Assembly: GCF_004122095.1 (NCBI RefSeq)
Contig: NZ_SAWZ01000003.1
Span: 382,128 to 446,127, forward strand
Origin: Pseudoxanthomonas composti
GTDB taxonomy: Bacteria > Pseudomonadota > Gammaproteobacteria > Xanthomonadales > Xanthomonadaceae
Direction: 5' to 3'
DNA length: 64,000 nucleotides
The notes beneath the pieces were generated by a model. It made no database searches and was not told where the DNA came from. It saw nothing but the letters and a program-made list of their open reading frames with translations. Below are positions 45,149-53,924 of the stretch, in pieces. A program made the position numbers and the translations under genes. Every line of letters begins with the position of its first letter. The stretch's first letter is position 1.

Positions 45149-46090
45149 ATGAGCGACGGCATCCGTACCATCGACACCGCGTTCCAGCGCGACCACTTCG
45201 ATGCGTGCTACCTCATCGTGCACGCCGGCCGCGGTGCCTTCATCGACTGCGGCACCAATCACTCGCTGCCCCGGCTGCTGGGCGCGCTTGAGCTGGAGGG
45301 CCTGACCCCCGCGCAGGTCGACTACGTGCTGGTCACCCATGCGCACCTGGATCACGCCGGAGGCGCCGGCCAGCTGATGCGGCATCTGCCCAAGGCCACG
45401 CTGGTGGCGCACCCGCGCGCCGCGCCGCATCTGATCGATCCGACGCGACTGGTGGCCGGTGCGACCGCGGTTTACGGCCAGGAAGAGATCGCCCGCAGCT
45501 ATGGCACGGTCATGCCGGTGCCGGCCGAACGCGTGCAGATCGCGCACGGCGATGAGCACGTGGTGGATCTGGCCGGGCGCGCGCTGCTGTGCCTGGACAC
45601 GCCTGGCCATGCGCGCCACCACTACTGCGTGTGGGATGCGCACAGCGCGTGCTGGTTCACCGGCGATACCTTCGGCCTGTCCTATCGCGAGCTGGACACC
45701 GCGCAGGGGCCCTTCATCCTGCCGACCGGCTCGCCGGTGCAGTTCGAACCGCAGGCCATGAAGCAATCCATCGCGCGCATGCTGGCGCGCGGGCCGCAGG
45801 GCATGTTCCTCACCCATTACGACCGTGTCGGCCGGAACCTGCAGCAGGTCGGCAAACTGGCCAACGACCTGTATGAGCAGATCGATGCGATGGTCGAGAT
45901 CGGCGAGCGCTGCAGCGGGGCGCAGGGCCGCCACGCCTGCCTGGTCGAGCGCCTGCGCGCGCTCTATCTTGGTCGCGCAAGGCTGCACGGGGTGACGCTG
46001 GAGGATGCCCGCATCCTGGAGCTGCTGGGCATGGATATCGAGCTCAACGCGCAGGGACTGGCGTGCTGGCTGGACCGACCGGCGCGCTAA
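45149..46090 (+). CDS. MBL-fold metallo-hydrolase
   Basis: 313 residues. Metallo-beta-lactamase fold with the metal motif THAHLDHAGG (H-x-H-x-D-H), a His in GHARHHYCVW, GDTFGLSYRE with the bridging Asp, and FLTHYDRVGR with the last His. The insertion ELDTAQGPFILPTGSP and the C-terminal YEQIDAMVEIGERC region fit the 'MBL fold metallo-hydrolase' group seen in this family, which includes glyoxalase II-type and related hydrolases; substrate unknown. ATG at 45149 follows GGGCCTC, weak. Confidence 0.87.
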   Translation: MSDGIRTIDTAFQRDHFDACYLIVHAGRGAFIDCGTNHSLPRLLGALELEGLTPAQVDYVLVTHAHLDHAGGAGQLMRHLPKATLVAHPRAAPHLIDPTRLVAGATAVYGQEEIARSYGTVMPVPAERVQIAHGDEHVVDLAGRALLCLDTPGHARHHYCVWDAHSACWFTGDTFGLSYRELDTAQGPFILPTGSPVQFEPQAMKQSIARMLARGPQGMFLTHYDRVGRNLQQVGKLANDLYEQIDAMVEIGERCSGAQGRHACLVERLRALYLGRARLHGVTLEDARILELLGMDIELNAQGLACWLDRPAR

Positions 46091-46210
46091 CGTATTCCCG
46101 AGCCACCGTGCGCGATGTGGTCAGGCTGCGCGGCGGCTGCCGCGACACGGGGCGCAAACGCATTCGATTAGACTGGCCCGCCGCTGTCTTGCTGAGCGCC
46201 GCACTTGAAC

Positions 46211-47848
46211 ATGGATCGCCTTTTCCTCGGGCTGCTGGCCTGGTCTGTTTCTGTGGCGGTGCAGGCCGCGCAACCGGCGGCAGATGCCGTCGCGCTCAAG
46301 CAACACGTGCGCGTGCTGGCCTCCGATGCCTACGAGGGACGCGCGCCGGCCTCGGAGGGTGAGCGCAAGACGGTGGATTACCTGGCCCGGCAGTTCGCCG
46401 AGGCCGGGCTGCAACCCGGCGGCGACCATGGCGGCTGGACGCAGGCGGTGACCCTGGTCCGCACCCAGGTCCGGGGCACGCCCAGCGCCACGCTGACCGC
46501 CGGTGGCGCAACGCGGGCGCTGGTCAATGGTCAGGACGTGACGCTGCAGTCGCTGGCGCCGGTGGCCAAGGTGGAGCTGAAGAACGCGCCGCTGGTGTTC
46601 GTCGGCTACGGCGTGCATGCGCCCGAGCGCGGCTGGGACGACTACAAGGGCGTGGACCTGCGCGGCAAGATCGCGGTGGTGCTGATCAACGACCCCGATT
46701 TCGAGACGCCGCAGCCGGGCAAGTTCGATGGCAAGGCGATGACCTACTACGGGCGATGGACCTACAAGTACGAGGAACTGGCGCGCCAGGGCGCGGCCGG
46801 TGTGCTGATCGTGCACGAGACCGCGCCTGCGGCCTATGGCTGGGCCACGGTGCAGAGCTCGGGCACCTCGCCGCTGTTCGACATCCCGCGTGCCGACGCT
46901 GCGCGCTATCACACGCTGCTGCGCGGCTGGATGCAGGGCGCGCTGGCGCAGGACATCTTTAAATCCGCGGGGCTGGATCTGGCCGCGGAGAAGCGCAAGG
47001 CACAGACGCCGCAGTTCCGTCCACTCACCCTGGGCGATGCGCGCCTGTCGGTGGTCTTCAAGGTCAAGCGCGATGAGGTGGTCAGCCACAACGTGGTGGC
47101 CAAGCTGCCCGGAAGCGAGGCGCCGCAGGAGAGCGTGATCTATTCGGCGCACTGGGATGCCTACGGCACCGGCAAGCCCGATGCGCGTGGCGATGCCATC
47201 CGCCACGGCGCGGTGGACAACGCCACCGGCGTGGCCGCGGTGCTGGAGCTGGCGCGCATGGCCAAAGCGGCTGGGCCGGCGCGGCGCACCCAGCTGTTCA
47301 TTGCGCTGACCGCCGAAGAGAAAGGCCTGCTGGGGGCAAGCTACTACGCGGCCCACCCGCTGATGCCGCTGGAAACCACCGCCGCGGTGATCAACGTCGA
47401 GATGTTCAGCCCGGATGGGCCCACGCGCGATATCGCGTCCTGGGGGCGCGGGCGCGTGTCGCTGGAAGGCGACCTGGCGCAAGCGGCGAAGGCACAAGGC
47501 AAGGCGTACACGCCGGATCCGAACCTGGAAGCGGGCTTCTTCTATCGCGCCGACCATTTCGCTTTCGCCCAGAAGGGCGTGCCGGCCCTCACCGCTGGGG
47601 CCGGGCTGGACATGGTCGAAGGCGGCGTGGCGCGCGGCAAGCAGCTGCGCGAGACCTATTTCGCCAACTGCTATCACCAACCTTGCGATGCCTTCGCCGA
47701 GACCTGGGACACCCGCGGCCAGGCGCAGGACGTGGACATCCTCTACGCGCTGGGCCGTGGCATCGCCGAGGGCAGGCAGTGGCCGCACTGGGAACAGGAT
47801 TCGGAGTTCCGCGCCGCGCGCGAGGCCTCGGCACAGCGCAGGCGCTGA
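46211..47848 (+). CDS. Exported M28 family aminopeptidase with PA domain
   Basis: 545 residues. Signal peptide DRLFLGLLAWSVSVAVQA. The PA-domain region is around LRGKIAVVLINDPDFETP and AAGVLIVHETAPAA; the M28 catalytic domain follows. Metal and catalytic residues visible: His-Asp in SAHWDAYG, the bridging Asp in GAVDNATG, and the Glu-Glu pair in TAEEKGLLG, with later metal residues near FYRADHFAFA and CYHQPCD. Digests peptides at their N-terminus in the periplasm or outside. ATG 46211; TTG 46205 is also in frame. Confidence 0.9.
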   Translation: MDRLFLGLLAWSVSVAVQAAQPAADAVALKQHVRVLASDAYEGRAPASEGERKTVDYLARQFAEAGLQPGGDHGGWTQAVTLVRTQVRGTPSATLTAGGATRALVNGQDVTLQSLAPVAKVELKNAPLVFVGYGVHAPERGWDDYKGVDLRGKIAVVLINDPDFETPQPGKFDGKAMTYYGRWTYKYEELARQGAAGVLIVHETAPAAYGWATVQSSGTSPLFDIPRADAARYHTLLRGWMQGALAQDIFKSAGLDLAAEKRKAQTPQFRPLTLGDARLSVVFKVKRDEVVSHNVVAKLPGSEAPQESVIYSAHWDAYGTGKPDARGDAIRHGAVDNATGVAAVLELARMAKAAGPARRTQLFIALTAEEKGLLGASYYAAHPLMPLETTAAVINVEMFSPDGPTRDIASWGRGRVSLEGDLAQAAKAQGKAYTPDPNLEAGFFYRADHFAFAQKGVPALTAGAGLDMVEGGVARGKQLRETYFANCYHQPCDAFAETWDTRGQAQDVDILYALGRGIAEGRQWPHWEQDSEFRAAREASAQRRR

Positions 47849-47860
47849 AGGCGGCCGGCC

Positions 47861-48469
47861 TCAGCGTGGTTGCAGCTGCTGCCGCAGACGCTGTTCCCGC
47901 TGTTGCGCCTGTTCGCGCAGGGTCTCCAGCGGCGCGATGCCTGCGACCTCTCGCTCCTGGTCGCTGACCGCCGTCGCCAGGACGTCCAGCTCGCACTGCG
48001 CCTGTCCCTGCGTCACCCGGCACACGGGTTGCGTGCCATACCACTGCTGCGGCTGGCGTGACAGCAGCCAGCGGTCGGTACTGGCCGCCGCCAGCCAGCG
48101 GGCCTGCGAATCCTCCGGTGCCAGGGTCGCGGCAAGCGTGGCCAAGGCGTGCGCCAGGTCGTAGTCCTGAGGGGTTGTGCCGTGCTGCAGGATCATGGCG
48201 GCCTGGTAGTAGTCCTGGCCGGTGCGCAGCTGTCCGGATCGCAGCAGGGAAAGCGCCTGCTCACGTCGGTCCCGGTCGTGGGCGGCCAGCTCGATGGCAT
48301 AGGCCTTCAGGGCTGCCGGTGAGGTCTGGGCGGCCATGCCGGCGCGCTCGGCCTGGTCGGCCTGAAACAGGGCGGCGATCGCCGCAGGCTCCTGCGCGGC
48401 TGCCGCCGGGACCAGGGCGGGGGCCAGTGCGAGCAGGACGGGGCAAAGCAGGCGGAACATCCGTGTCAT
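47861..48469 (-). CDS. Hypothetical exported protein
   Basis: 202 residues. Signal peptide (RLLCPVLLALAPALVPAAAAQ). The body is helical: IAALFQADQAERAG, EQALSLLRSGQLRTGQDYYQAAMILQHG and DLAHALATLAATLAPEDSQARWL, which looks like two or three TPR/SEL1-like helix pairs; similar helix pairs with ILQHG are common in DUF6624-type proteins. C-terminus has two Cys (PVCRVTQGQAQCELD). Convergent with the M28 gene with only 12 bp between. Confidence 0.72.
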   Translation of the reverse strand: MTRMFRLLCPVLLALAPALVPAAAAQEPAAIAALFQADQAERAGMAAQTSPAALKAYAIELAAHDRDRREQALSLLRSGQLRTGQDYYQAAMILQHGTTPQDYDLAHALATLAATLAPEDSQARWLAAASTDRWLLSRQPQQWYGTQPVCRVTQGQAQCELDVLATAVSDQEREVAGIAPLETLREQAQQREQRLRQQLQPR

Positions 48470-48486
48470 GGCGTCGATCTCGGGGT

Positions 48487-48518
48487 AGGAGTGAGCGGAG
48501 AGGGGTGAGGAGTGAGTT
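48487..48518. repeat. GAGTGAG dispersed repeat, copy 3
   Basis: AGGAGTGAGCGGAGAGGGGT followed by GAGGAGTGAGTTGG; one or two changes from copies 1 and 2. Lies 17 bp upstream of the start of the exported-protein gene (minus strand), so close to its promoter. Confidence 0.78.
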
Positions 48519-48645
48519 GGGCGTGCGCGGCGGGACGGGCTTGCTCGATCAGGCGTTGGTGTCCGTGTAGATGGTGCTGTTCGGCGTAGGCATTTTTCCA
48601 GGTCGGTGATCCCGGGCCAGGATGGGGCATATGGGACCGCGCGGG

Positions 48646-49404
48646 TTAGTTTCCCAGCGACTGGCCGCCATCCACCGCCAGCACCTGGCCGGTGATCCAG
48701 CGCGCCGCGGGCGAGGCCAGGAACACGGCGACCTGGGCGATGTCTTCCACGCGACCCAACGCGCCGAAGGGAATGCTGTCGCGGATGCGCTGGTACAGGG
48801 CAGGCTCCTCGCGCTTGCGGCGGTCCCACAGGCCGTCGGCGAACTCGATCGAGCCCGGGGCGATGGCATTGACGCGGATCTGCTCGCCCGCCAGTTCCTT
48901 GGCCAGGGTCACGGTGTAGTAGTTCAGCGCGGCCTTGGCGGTGGAGTAGGCCAGGGCGCGCGGGGTCGGCACACTGCCGTTGATCGAGCTGATGTTGAGG
49001 ATGACCGGCGCGGCGCTGCGGCGCAGGTGCGGCAGCGCGCTGCGGTTGGTGCGCACGGCTGCCATCACGTCCACCTCGAAGCCGGCCATCCAGCTGGCGT
49101 CGTCGCTGCCGTTGCCATAGCCGGAGGCGTTGTTGACCACCACGTCGATGCCGCCCATGGCCTCGGCGCTGGCATCGACCCAGGCCTGGATCTGCGCCGC
49201 ATCGGCCAGGTCGCAGACCTGCGCATGCACCGGGTGGCCGTGGCGCGCCAGCTGCGCCTGGGCTTGCCGCAGGCTGTCCTGGCCGCGGGCGCAGAGCGCG
49301 ACCTGGGCGCCGCTGGCGCTGAAGGCTTCGGCGATGCCCAGGCCGATGCCGCGGCTGCCGCCGGCAACGAGGACGCGGCGGGGCGAGGGAGGCGTTGACG
49401 ACAC
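48646..49404 (-). CDS. SDR family oxidoreductase (classical)
   Basis: 252 residues beginning with GTG. Classical SDR layout: VLVAGGSRGIGLGIAEAF (cofactor), VCDLADAAQ, VVNNASGYGNG, the active-site Ser in NISSINGS and Tyr-x-x-x-Lys in YSTAKAALNYY, then a GQVLAVDGGQSL tail. The C-terminal RITGQVLAVDGG end is typical of FabG-like enzymes. Substrate unknown. Divergent from the LacI-type regulator across 367 bp that contain a clear dyad, so it may be a target of that regulator. Upstream GTG at 49473 is possible. Confidence 0.88.
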   Translation of the reverse strand: MSSTPPSPRRVLVAGGSRGIGLGIAEAFSASGAQVALCARGQDSLRQAQAQLARHGHPVHAQVCDLADAAQIQAWVDASAEAMGGIDVVVNNASGYGNGSDDASWMAGFEVDVMAAVRTNRSALPHLRRSAAPVILNISSINGSVPTPRALAYSTAKAALNYYTVTLAKELAGEQIRVNAIAPGSIEFADGLWDRRKREEPALYQRIRDSIPFGALGRVEDIAQVAVFLASPAARWITGQVLAVDGGQSLGN

Positions 49405-49503
49405 GACAGGTCCGGGTCGGGAGGGGAGGAACCATTCTAGGGCCGCACCGACGCACTCGGCCCCGCATCCCACGGCGTGCCCGTCCGGCTTGTTCGTGCA
49501 CCC

Positions 49504-49527
49504 GGACTAACACGAATTGATTAGTCC
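49504..49527. promoter_or_regulatory. GGACTAA-N10-TTAGTCC operator-like dyad
   Basis: A perfect 7-bp inverted repeat in the 367-bp SDR/lacI divergent gap, about 100 bp upstream of the SDR start. The centre lacks the usual LacI-type central CpG, but arms and size fit a dimer-binding operator. Other copies of TCTAAT occur near 49575. No other structure is seen in the gap (49405-49771). Confidence 0.5.
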
Positions 49528-49771
49528 GCCCCCATGCGCCTCGGGGGTCCAGCGTCTACATTCTTGGCCTTTGGTCTAATTGGCATTCCTGGAGTGCTGC
49601 CGTTGGCAGCTGCGTCACGGCGCTGCGGCCAGGCAGGGGAAAGGGTCTGCAAGCGCGCCTGCGGGCCGTGCACGGGAATGCCAAGTCGCCATGGCTGCGG
49701 CCGCAGCAGGCAGCTGCGCGCCGCGCCGGCGCTGGAAGGACCAGCCGATTTCCAAACCTAGAGGATGTCGC

Positions 49772-50875
49772 ATGCCCCCTTCCCTGGAGTCGTCCGCCTT
49801 GCCCGCTGCCGCCGGCACGCAGCCGGCCCTGCTGTCGTCCAAGCCGAACTTCGCCCGTATCGCCGAAGTGGCCGGGGTCAGTCCCAGCACGGTCGATCGC
49901 GTGCTCAACAATCGCGGCAGCGTGTCGGCCAAGACTCACCGCAAGGTGGTCAGCGCCGCGCGCGAGCTGGGCGCCCGGCGCATGTTGCCGGCGCTGGTGC
50001 GCGGCCCGTATCGCTTCGACGTCGTCTACACCCAGACCGATGCGACCCACGCCGCACGCCTGGAGCGCGCGCTGCGGCAGGCGGCCACCACGCTGGGCAA
50101 GCCGGTCAGCCTGTTGTCCACCATGTGGAAGGGCGAAAGCCAGACCCGGCTGGCCGATTTCATCGTCAGGCCGCGCCACCGCCGCGACGGACTGATCGTG
50201 GTGGCCAACGACGAGCTGCGCATGAAGGACGCGGTAGCCAAGGCCATCGCCGCAGGCACGCCGACCGTATCGATGGCCTGCGATCTGTCGGGAGTGGACG
50301 GGGCGGCCTTCGTGGGCATCGACAACCGCGCCGCCGGACGCCTGGCCGGTCAGCTGGCCGGGGCGATGTCCGGCGGCCGCGGCCGGGCGCTGGTGCTGTG
50401 CCCGTCGCTGGGCTACCAGGATCATCGCCAGCGGGCCGAGGGCTTCATCGAAGTGGCGCGCCGGGATTTTCCGGGTCTGCAGATCGATGGCCCGATCGAG
50501 CTACGCGATGATCCGGCACGCGCGCGGCAGGTGGTCTCGCGCCGCTTCAGCACCGGGCTGGGCGTGCAGGCGATCTACAACACCGGCGGCAGCTCGGAGG
50601 CCATCGCCGGGACGGTGGCCTCCGTCGGTCGCCAGCAGCGTCCCCTGTGGCTGGGACATGACGCCTGCCAGGCGCATCTGGGGTTGTTGGAGGAGGGGCT
50701 GCTGTCGCTGGTGATCGACCAGGACCTGGACCAGCAGGCGCTCAATGCCCTGCAGTACCTGTTGCACCAGCTGCAGGACGCGCAAGCGCCGCGCGCGCTG
50801 CAGACCCTGTTCCATGTGGTCACGCGCGCCAACGCGCACCTGTACCGCCGCGGCGAGCGCCTGGCCGCGGCCTGA
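49772..50875 (+). CDS. LacI-family transcriptional regulator
   Basis: 367 residues. Helix-turn-helix at about 27-50 (FARIAEVAGVSPSTVDRVLNN), preceded by 20 extra residues; then the periplasmic-binding fold: RFDVVYTQTDATHAARLE, GLIVVANDELR, TVSMACDLSGVDGAAFVGIDN, LGYQDHRQRAEGFIEVAR and YNTGGSSEAIAGTV. The effector is probably a sugar or polyol, by family. GAGGA ribosome site. Divergent from the SDR gene; no sugar transporter nearby. Confidence 0.88.
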   Translation: MPPSLESSALPAAAGTQPALLSSKPNFARIAEVAGVSPSTVDRVLNNRGSVSAKTHRKVVSAARELGARRMLPALVRGPYRFDVVYTQTDATHAARLERALRQAATTLGKPVSLLSTMWKGESQTRLADFIVRPRHRRDGLIVVANDELRMKDAVAKAIAAGTPTVSMACDLSGVDGAAFVGIDNRAAGRLAGQLAGAMSGGRGRALVLCPSLGYQDHRQRAEGFIEVARRDFPGLQIDGPIELRDDPARARQVVSRRFSTGLGVQAIYNTGGSSEAIAGTVASVGRQQRPLWLGHDACQAHLGLLEEGLLSLVIDQDLDQQALNALQYLLHQLQDAQAPRALQTLFHVVTRANAHLYRRGERLAAA

Positions 50876-50894
50876 TTCCTGCGCGGAGTCACCA

Positions 50895-50931
50895 GCGCCT
50901 GCCCGCTGCGTGGTGACGCAGGGGCAGGCGC
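50895..50931. terminator. Bidirectional hairpin terminator with a single bulge
   Basis: GCGCCTGCCC then CTGCGT on one side, ACGCAG then GGGCAGGCGC on the other, with a GGTG loop and one unpaired G: 16 bp in total. Between convergent lacI and the E2 gene; no T-tract, but its strength and position fit shared termination. Confidence 0.7.
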
Positions 50932-50944
50932 GTGGCAGGCCGCA

Positions 50945-52321
50945 TCAGTGGGCCAGGGCCAGATCGTCGATCAGGGCGCGCAGGAAGCGCGCCGCTTCGC
51001 CGCCGGTGCAGGCGCGATGGTCGAAGGTCACCGATAGCGGGATGACCTTGTGCGATTCGAAGCCGCCCATCACCGGGGTCATCTGGAAGCGCGCGCGTCC
51101 GGCGGCGACGATGCTCACGCACGGGGGCACCACCACCGGGGTGGCGTAGCGGCCGGCGAACATGCCGAAGTTGGACAGCGAGATGGTGTAGCCACTGAGC
51201 TCGCTGGCGGGGATCGAGCGGTCCTGCACCTGCGCGCGCAGGCGATCCAGGCTTTCGCGGACGCCGCGCGCGTCGAGCAGATCGGCATTGCGCAGGGCCG
51301 GGACGAACAGGCCATCGTCGGTGTCCACGGCGATGCCCACATCCACATGCGGGTGCAGCGTGCGGGTCAGGGCCTGGCCGTCGAACCAGGCATTCATCGC
51401 CGGCACCGCCCGGCAGGCCACCACGATGCCACGCACCAGGCGCGCGGTCGTGTCGTTGCCGGAGGCCCAGGCCTGGATGTCGGCGTCATCGTTGAGCGTG
51501 GTGGGCACGACCGCGGCGTGCGCGGCGGCCATCACCCGCGCCATGTTGCGGCGCACGCCCTTGAGCGGCTCGGGCTGGCCATTGGCGCTCGCCCCCGGCG
51601 GGGTGGTGCGCATGGGCTTGCCGCTGGCCGACAGGGCGGTGCGGGCGCGCTGCGGATCGGCGTGGGCCGGTTGCGCCTGCGCGGCGGGCGCTGCGTGGGC
51701 GCCGGCCGCAGAAGCCGCGCCCGCCGGGAGCAGGCGCGTGCGGTCGGCCGCGGCCTGCTTCACATCGGCCATGGTGACCACGCCATCGGCACCGCTGGGG
51801 CGGACCCGGCTCAGGTCCACGCCAAGCTTGCGCGCGGTGGCGCGCACGGCCGGCATGGCCTTGACCCCGCCCACGGCCACGGCCGCTTCGATCTGCACGG
51901 TGTCGGAGGACTGCATGGCCCCCACCACGGTGCCGGCGTCGTCGCGCTCGTGGTCGAAGCTTTCCACCGTCGCGGCCGCTGCGGATGCGGCGGCGGGTGC
52001 GGCCTTGGCGGCGGGGGCCTTGGGGGCGCCATGCGCATGCCCGGTGTCCTGCCCGTCGGCGCGCTGGGGCAGGTGGGGATCGGGCTGGAACTGGGCCAGC
52101 ATCGCGCCGGTGGCCACGACCTCGCCGGCCGCGCCGGCCAGCTTGAGCACCTTGCCCGACACGGGCGAGGGCACTTCCACCACGGCCTTGGCGGTCTCCA
52201 TCGACACCAGCGGCTCGTCCAGGCGCACGGTGTCGCCCTCCTTGACGAACCACTCGACGATGGTGGCGTCGGGCAGCCCCTCGCCCAGGTCGGGGAGGTG
52301 GAAGGTCTTGCTTTCGCTCAT
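50945..52321 (-). CDS. 2-oxoacid dehydrogenase E2 (lipoyl acyltransferase)
   Basis: 458 residues. One lipoyl domain with the lipoylated Lys at residue 45 (METAKAVVEV), a long Ala/Pro linker with an E1/E3-binding domain (AVRATARKLGVDLSRVRPSG, about 155-190), and the catalytic domain ending SVTFDHRACTGGEAARFL. In most E2s the catalytic motif is D-H-R-x-x-D-G; here the Asp is Thr and the next position Gly. The same T-G-G version is, as I recall, typical of this Xanthomonas branch, so it may be native. ATGA overlap with the upstream SH3-like gene. Confidence 0.9.
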   Translation of the reverse strand: MSESKTFHLPDLGEGLPDATIVEWFVKEGDTVRLDEPLVSMETAKAVVEVPSPVSGKVLKLAGAAGEVVATGAMLAQFQPDPHLPQRADGQDTGHAHGAPKAPAAKAAPAAASAAAATVESFDHERDDAGTVVGAMQSSDTVQIEAAVAVGGVKAMPAVRATARKLGVDLSRVRPSGADGVVTMADVKQAAADRTRLLPAGAASAAGAHAAPAAQAQPAHADPQRARTALSASGKPMRTTPPGASANGQPEPLKGVRRNMARVMAAAHAAVVPTTLNDDADIQAWASGNDTTARLVRGIVVACRAVPAMNAWFDGQALTRTLHPHVDVGIAVDTDDGLFVPALRNADLLDARGVRESLDRLRAQVQDRSIPASELSGYTISLSNFGMFAGRYATPVVVPPCVSIVAAGRARFQMTPVMGGFESHKVIPLSVTFDHRACTGGEAARFLRALIDDLALAH

Positions 52322-52689
52322 GGTCGGGTCTCTTGGTGTTCTTCGATCAGTTCGATGGAGCGCGCGGGAATCCACCCGCTGCGCCCCTGTGCATCAAACG
52401 CCCACCACCAGCCGGCGTGTTCGCGCTCGACGGTGATCAGCTGGCCGGCGTCGGCGGCCAGCTCGCGTGTGTCGTAGTCCTCGCGCGCGGTGGCCGAGGC
52501 GCTGGTGTCCGCATCCAGGTCGAACACGTTCAGGGGAATCCATCCGCCCAGGCCCTGCGCCAGCGTGGTCCAGATGAAGTCCGGCCAGTCGGTGTCGCGC
52601 TCGCCCAGCGTCACCACGTCGCCGCGCTTGACCCGGATCGGCGCGCGGTCCGGCGGACGGTGATCGACGGTCACGCGCGCGCGTCGCAT
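52318..52689 (-). CDS. Tandem SH3-like domain protein in the E1/E2 operon
   Basis: 123 residues with two SH3-like beta-barrel repeats: VKRGDVVTLGERDTDWPDFIWTTL...GGWIPLNVFDLD and, 40 residues later, ITVEREHAGWWWAFDAQGRSGWIPARSIEL. Each ends in the typical G-W-I-P strand. No signal peptide, so cytosolic. Its stop overlaps the E2 start (ATGA), so its translation is coupled to E2. Comparable SH3 domain proteins occur next to ketoacid dehydrogenase genes, but I know no demonstrated role; a complex-assembly or regulatory function is inference. Confidence 0.82.
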   Translation of the reverse strand: MRRARVTVDHRPPDRAPIRVKRGDVVTLGERDTDWPDFIWTTLAQGLGGWIPLNVFDLDADTSASATAREDYDTRELAADAGQLITVEREHAGWWWAFDAQGRSGWIPARSIELIEEHQETRP

Positions 52690-52865
52690 CAGCGCCCGCC
52701 TTCGTCCACGCAAGCCGCAGCGCCAGGGGCGCGCCAGGCGCCTGCAGGCCTTGCCGACAACATCTTGTTCGAGGTCATCCGGGTCACGCTGGCATGGAGG
52801 TTCACGAGGTGTCTGGCCGATGCGCAGGCGGGCGCGTGTCCTGCGCGCCTGTGCCATTGCGCCCT

Positions 52866-53924
52866 TCAGCTCCGCGCCAGCGTGCGCTTGGCCGCCTCGA
52901 CCACGCGTTCGGCGCTGGGCAGGTACTTCATCTCCAGGCGGAACAGCGGGATGTGCGTGTCCGGGCCGGTGACGCGCTCGACCGGCGCCAGCAGGTCGTA
53001 CATGCATTCCTCGGCCAGGCGCGCGGCGATCTCCGCGCCGAAGCCGGCGGTCCTGGGCGCCTCGTGGACGATCACGCAGCGGCCGGTCTTGGCCACCGAT
53101 TCGGCGATGGTGTCAAAGTCCAGCGGGGTCAGCGTGGCCACGTCGATGACCTCGGCGCTGATGCCCTCGGCCGCCAAGGCGTCGGCCGCCTCCAGGGCTT
53201 CTTTCACCTGCGCGCCCCAGCTGACCAGGGTCACGTCGCTGCCGTCGCGCAGCACGAAGCACACGTCCAGCGGCAGCGCCTCGCCATCGTCCCCCACCAC
53301 TTCCTTGTACTGGCGATAGATGCGCTTGGGCTCCATGTAGATCACCGGGTCCGGGTCGCGGATGGCCGCCAGCAACAGGCCATAGGCGCGCTGCGGCGAG
53401 GACGGCATGACCACGCGCAGGCCGGGCACGTTGGTGAAGATGGATTCGTTGGCCTCGGAATGATGCTCAGGCGCGCGGATGCCGCCGCCCCACGGCACGC
53501 GCAGCACCATCGGGCAGTGCAGGCGGCCACGGGTGCGGTTGCGCATGCGCGCGGCGTGGCAGATCAGGTGATCCACCATCGGGTACATGAAGCCGTCGAA
53601 CTGGGCCTCGGCCACCGGCTTGAGGCCTTGCGCGGCCATGCCCACGGACAGGCCGGCGATGGTGGTTTCATCCAGCGGCGTGTCCAGCACGCGCTGGGCG
53701 CCGAAGCGCTTCTGCAGGCCGGCGGTGGCGCGGAACACGCCGCCGTTGACGCCCACGTCCTCGCCCAGCACCACCACGGTCGGGTCATGCGAGATCTCCC
53801 ACGCCAGGGCCTGGGTGATGGCCTCGATCAGGGTGATCGGGGTGGAAGTCGGGGCCTCGTGATGCGTGCTGGCGCCGACATCGATGTGCGCCTCGTGCGA
53901 GGCGGAGGGCTTGTGATCATCCAT
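52866..53924 (-). CDS. 2-oxoacid dehydrogenase E1 beta subunit
   Basis: 352 residues. An unusual 50-residue N-terminal tail rich in His/Ser (DDHKPSASHEAHIDVGAS) precedes the conserved E1-beta core: LIEAITQALAWEISHDPTVVVLGEDVGVNGGVFRAT, DTPLDETTIAGL, GFMYPMVDHLICHAARMR, EHHSEANESIFTNVPGLRVVMPS, and the C-terminal transketolase-like domain (LVSWGAQVKEALEAA). It forms a heterotetramer with E1-alpha, whose frame it overlaps by 8 bp. Followed by a 176-bp gap before the SH3-like gene, in which nothing is seen. Confidence 0.92.
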   Translation of the reverse strand: MDDHKPSASHEAHIDVGASTHHEAPTSTPITLIEAITQALAWEISHDPTVVVLGEDVGVNGGVFRATAGLQKRFGAQRVLDTPLDETTIAGLSVGMAAQGLKPVAEAQFDGFMYPMVDHLICHAARMRNRTRGRLHCPMVLRVPWGGGIRAPEHHSEANESIFTNVPGLRVVMPSSPQRAYGLLLAAIRDPDPVIYMEPKRIYRQYKEVVGDDGEALPLDVCFVLRDGSDVTLVSWGAQVKEALEAADALAAEGISAEVIDVATLTPLDFDTIAESVAKTGRCVIVHEAPRTAGFGAEIAARLAEECMYDLLAPVERVTGPDTHIPLFRLEMKYLPSAERVVEAAKRTLARS

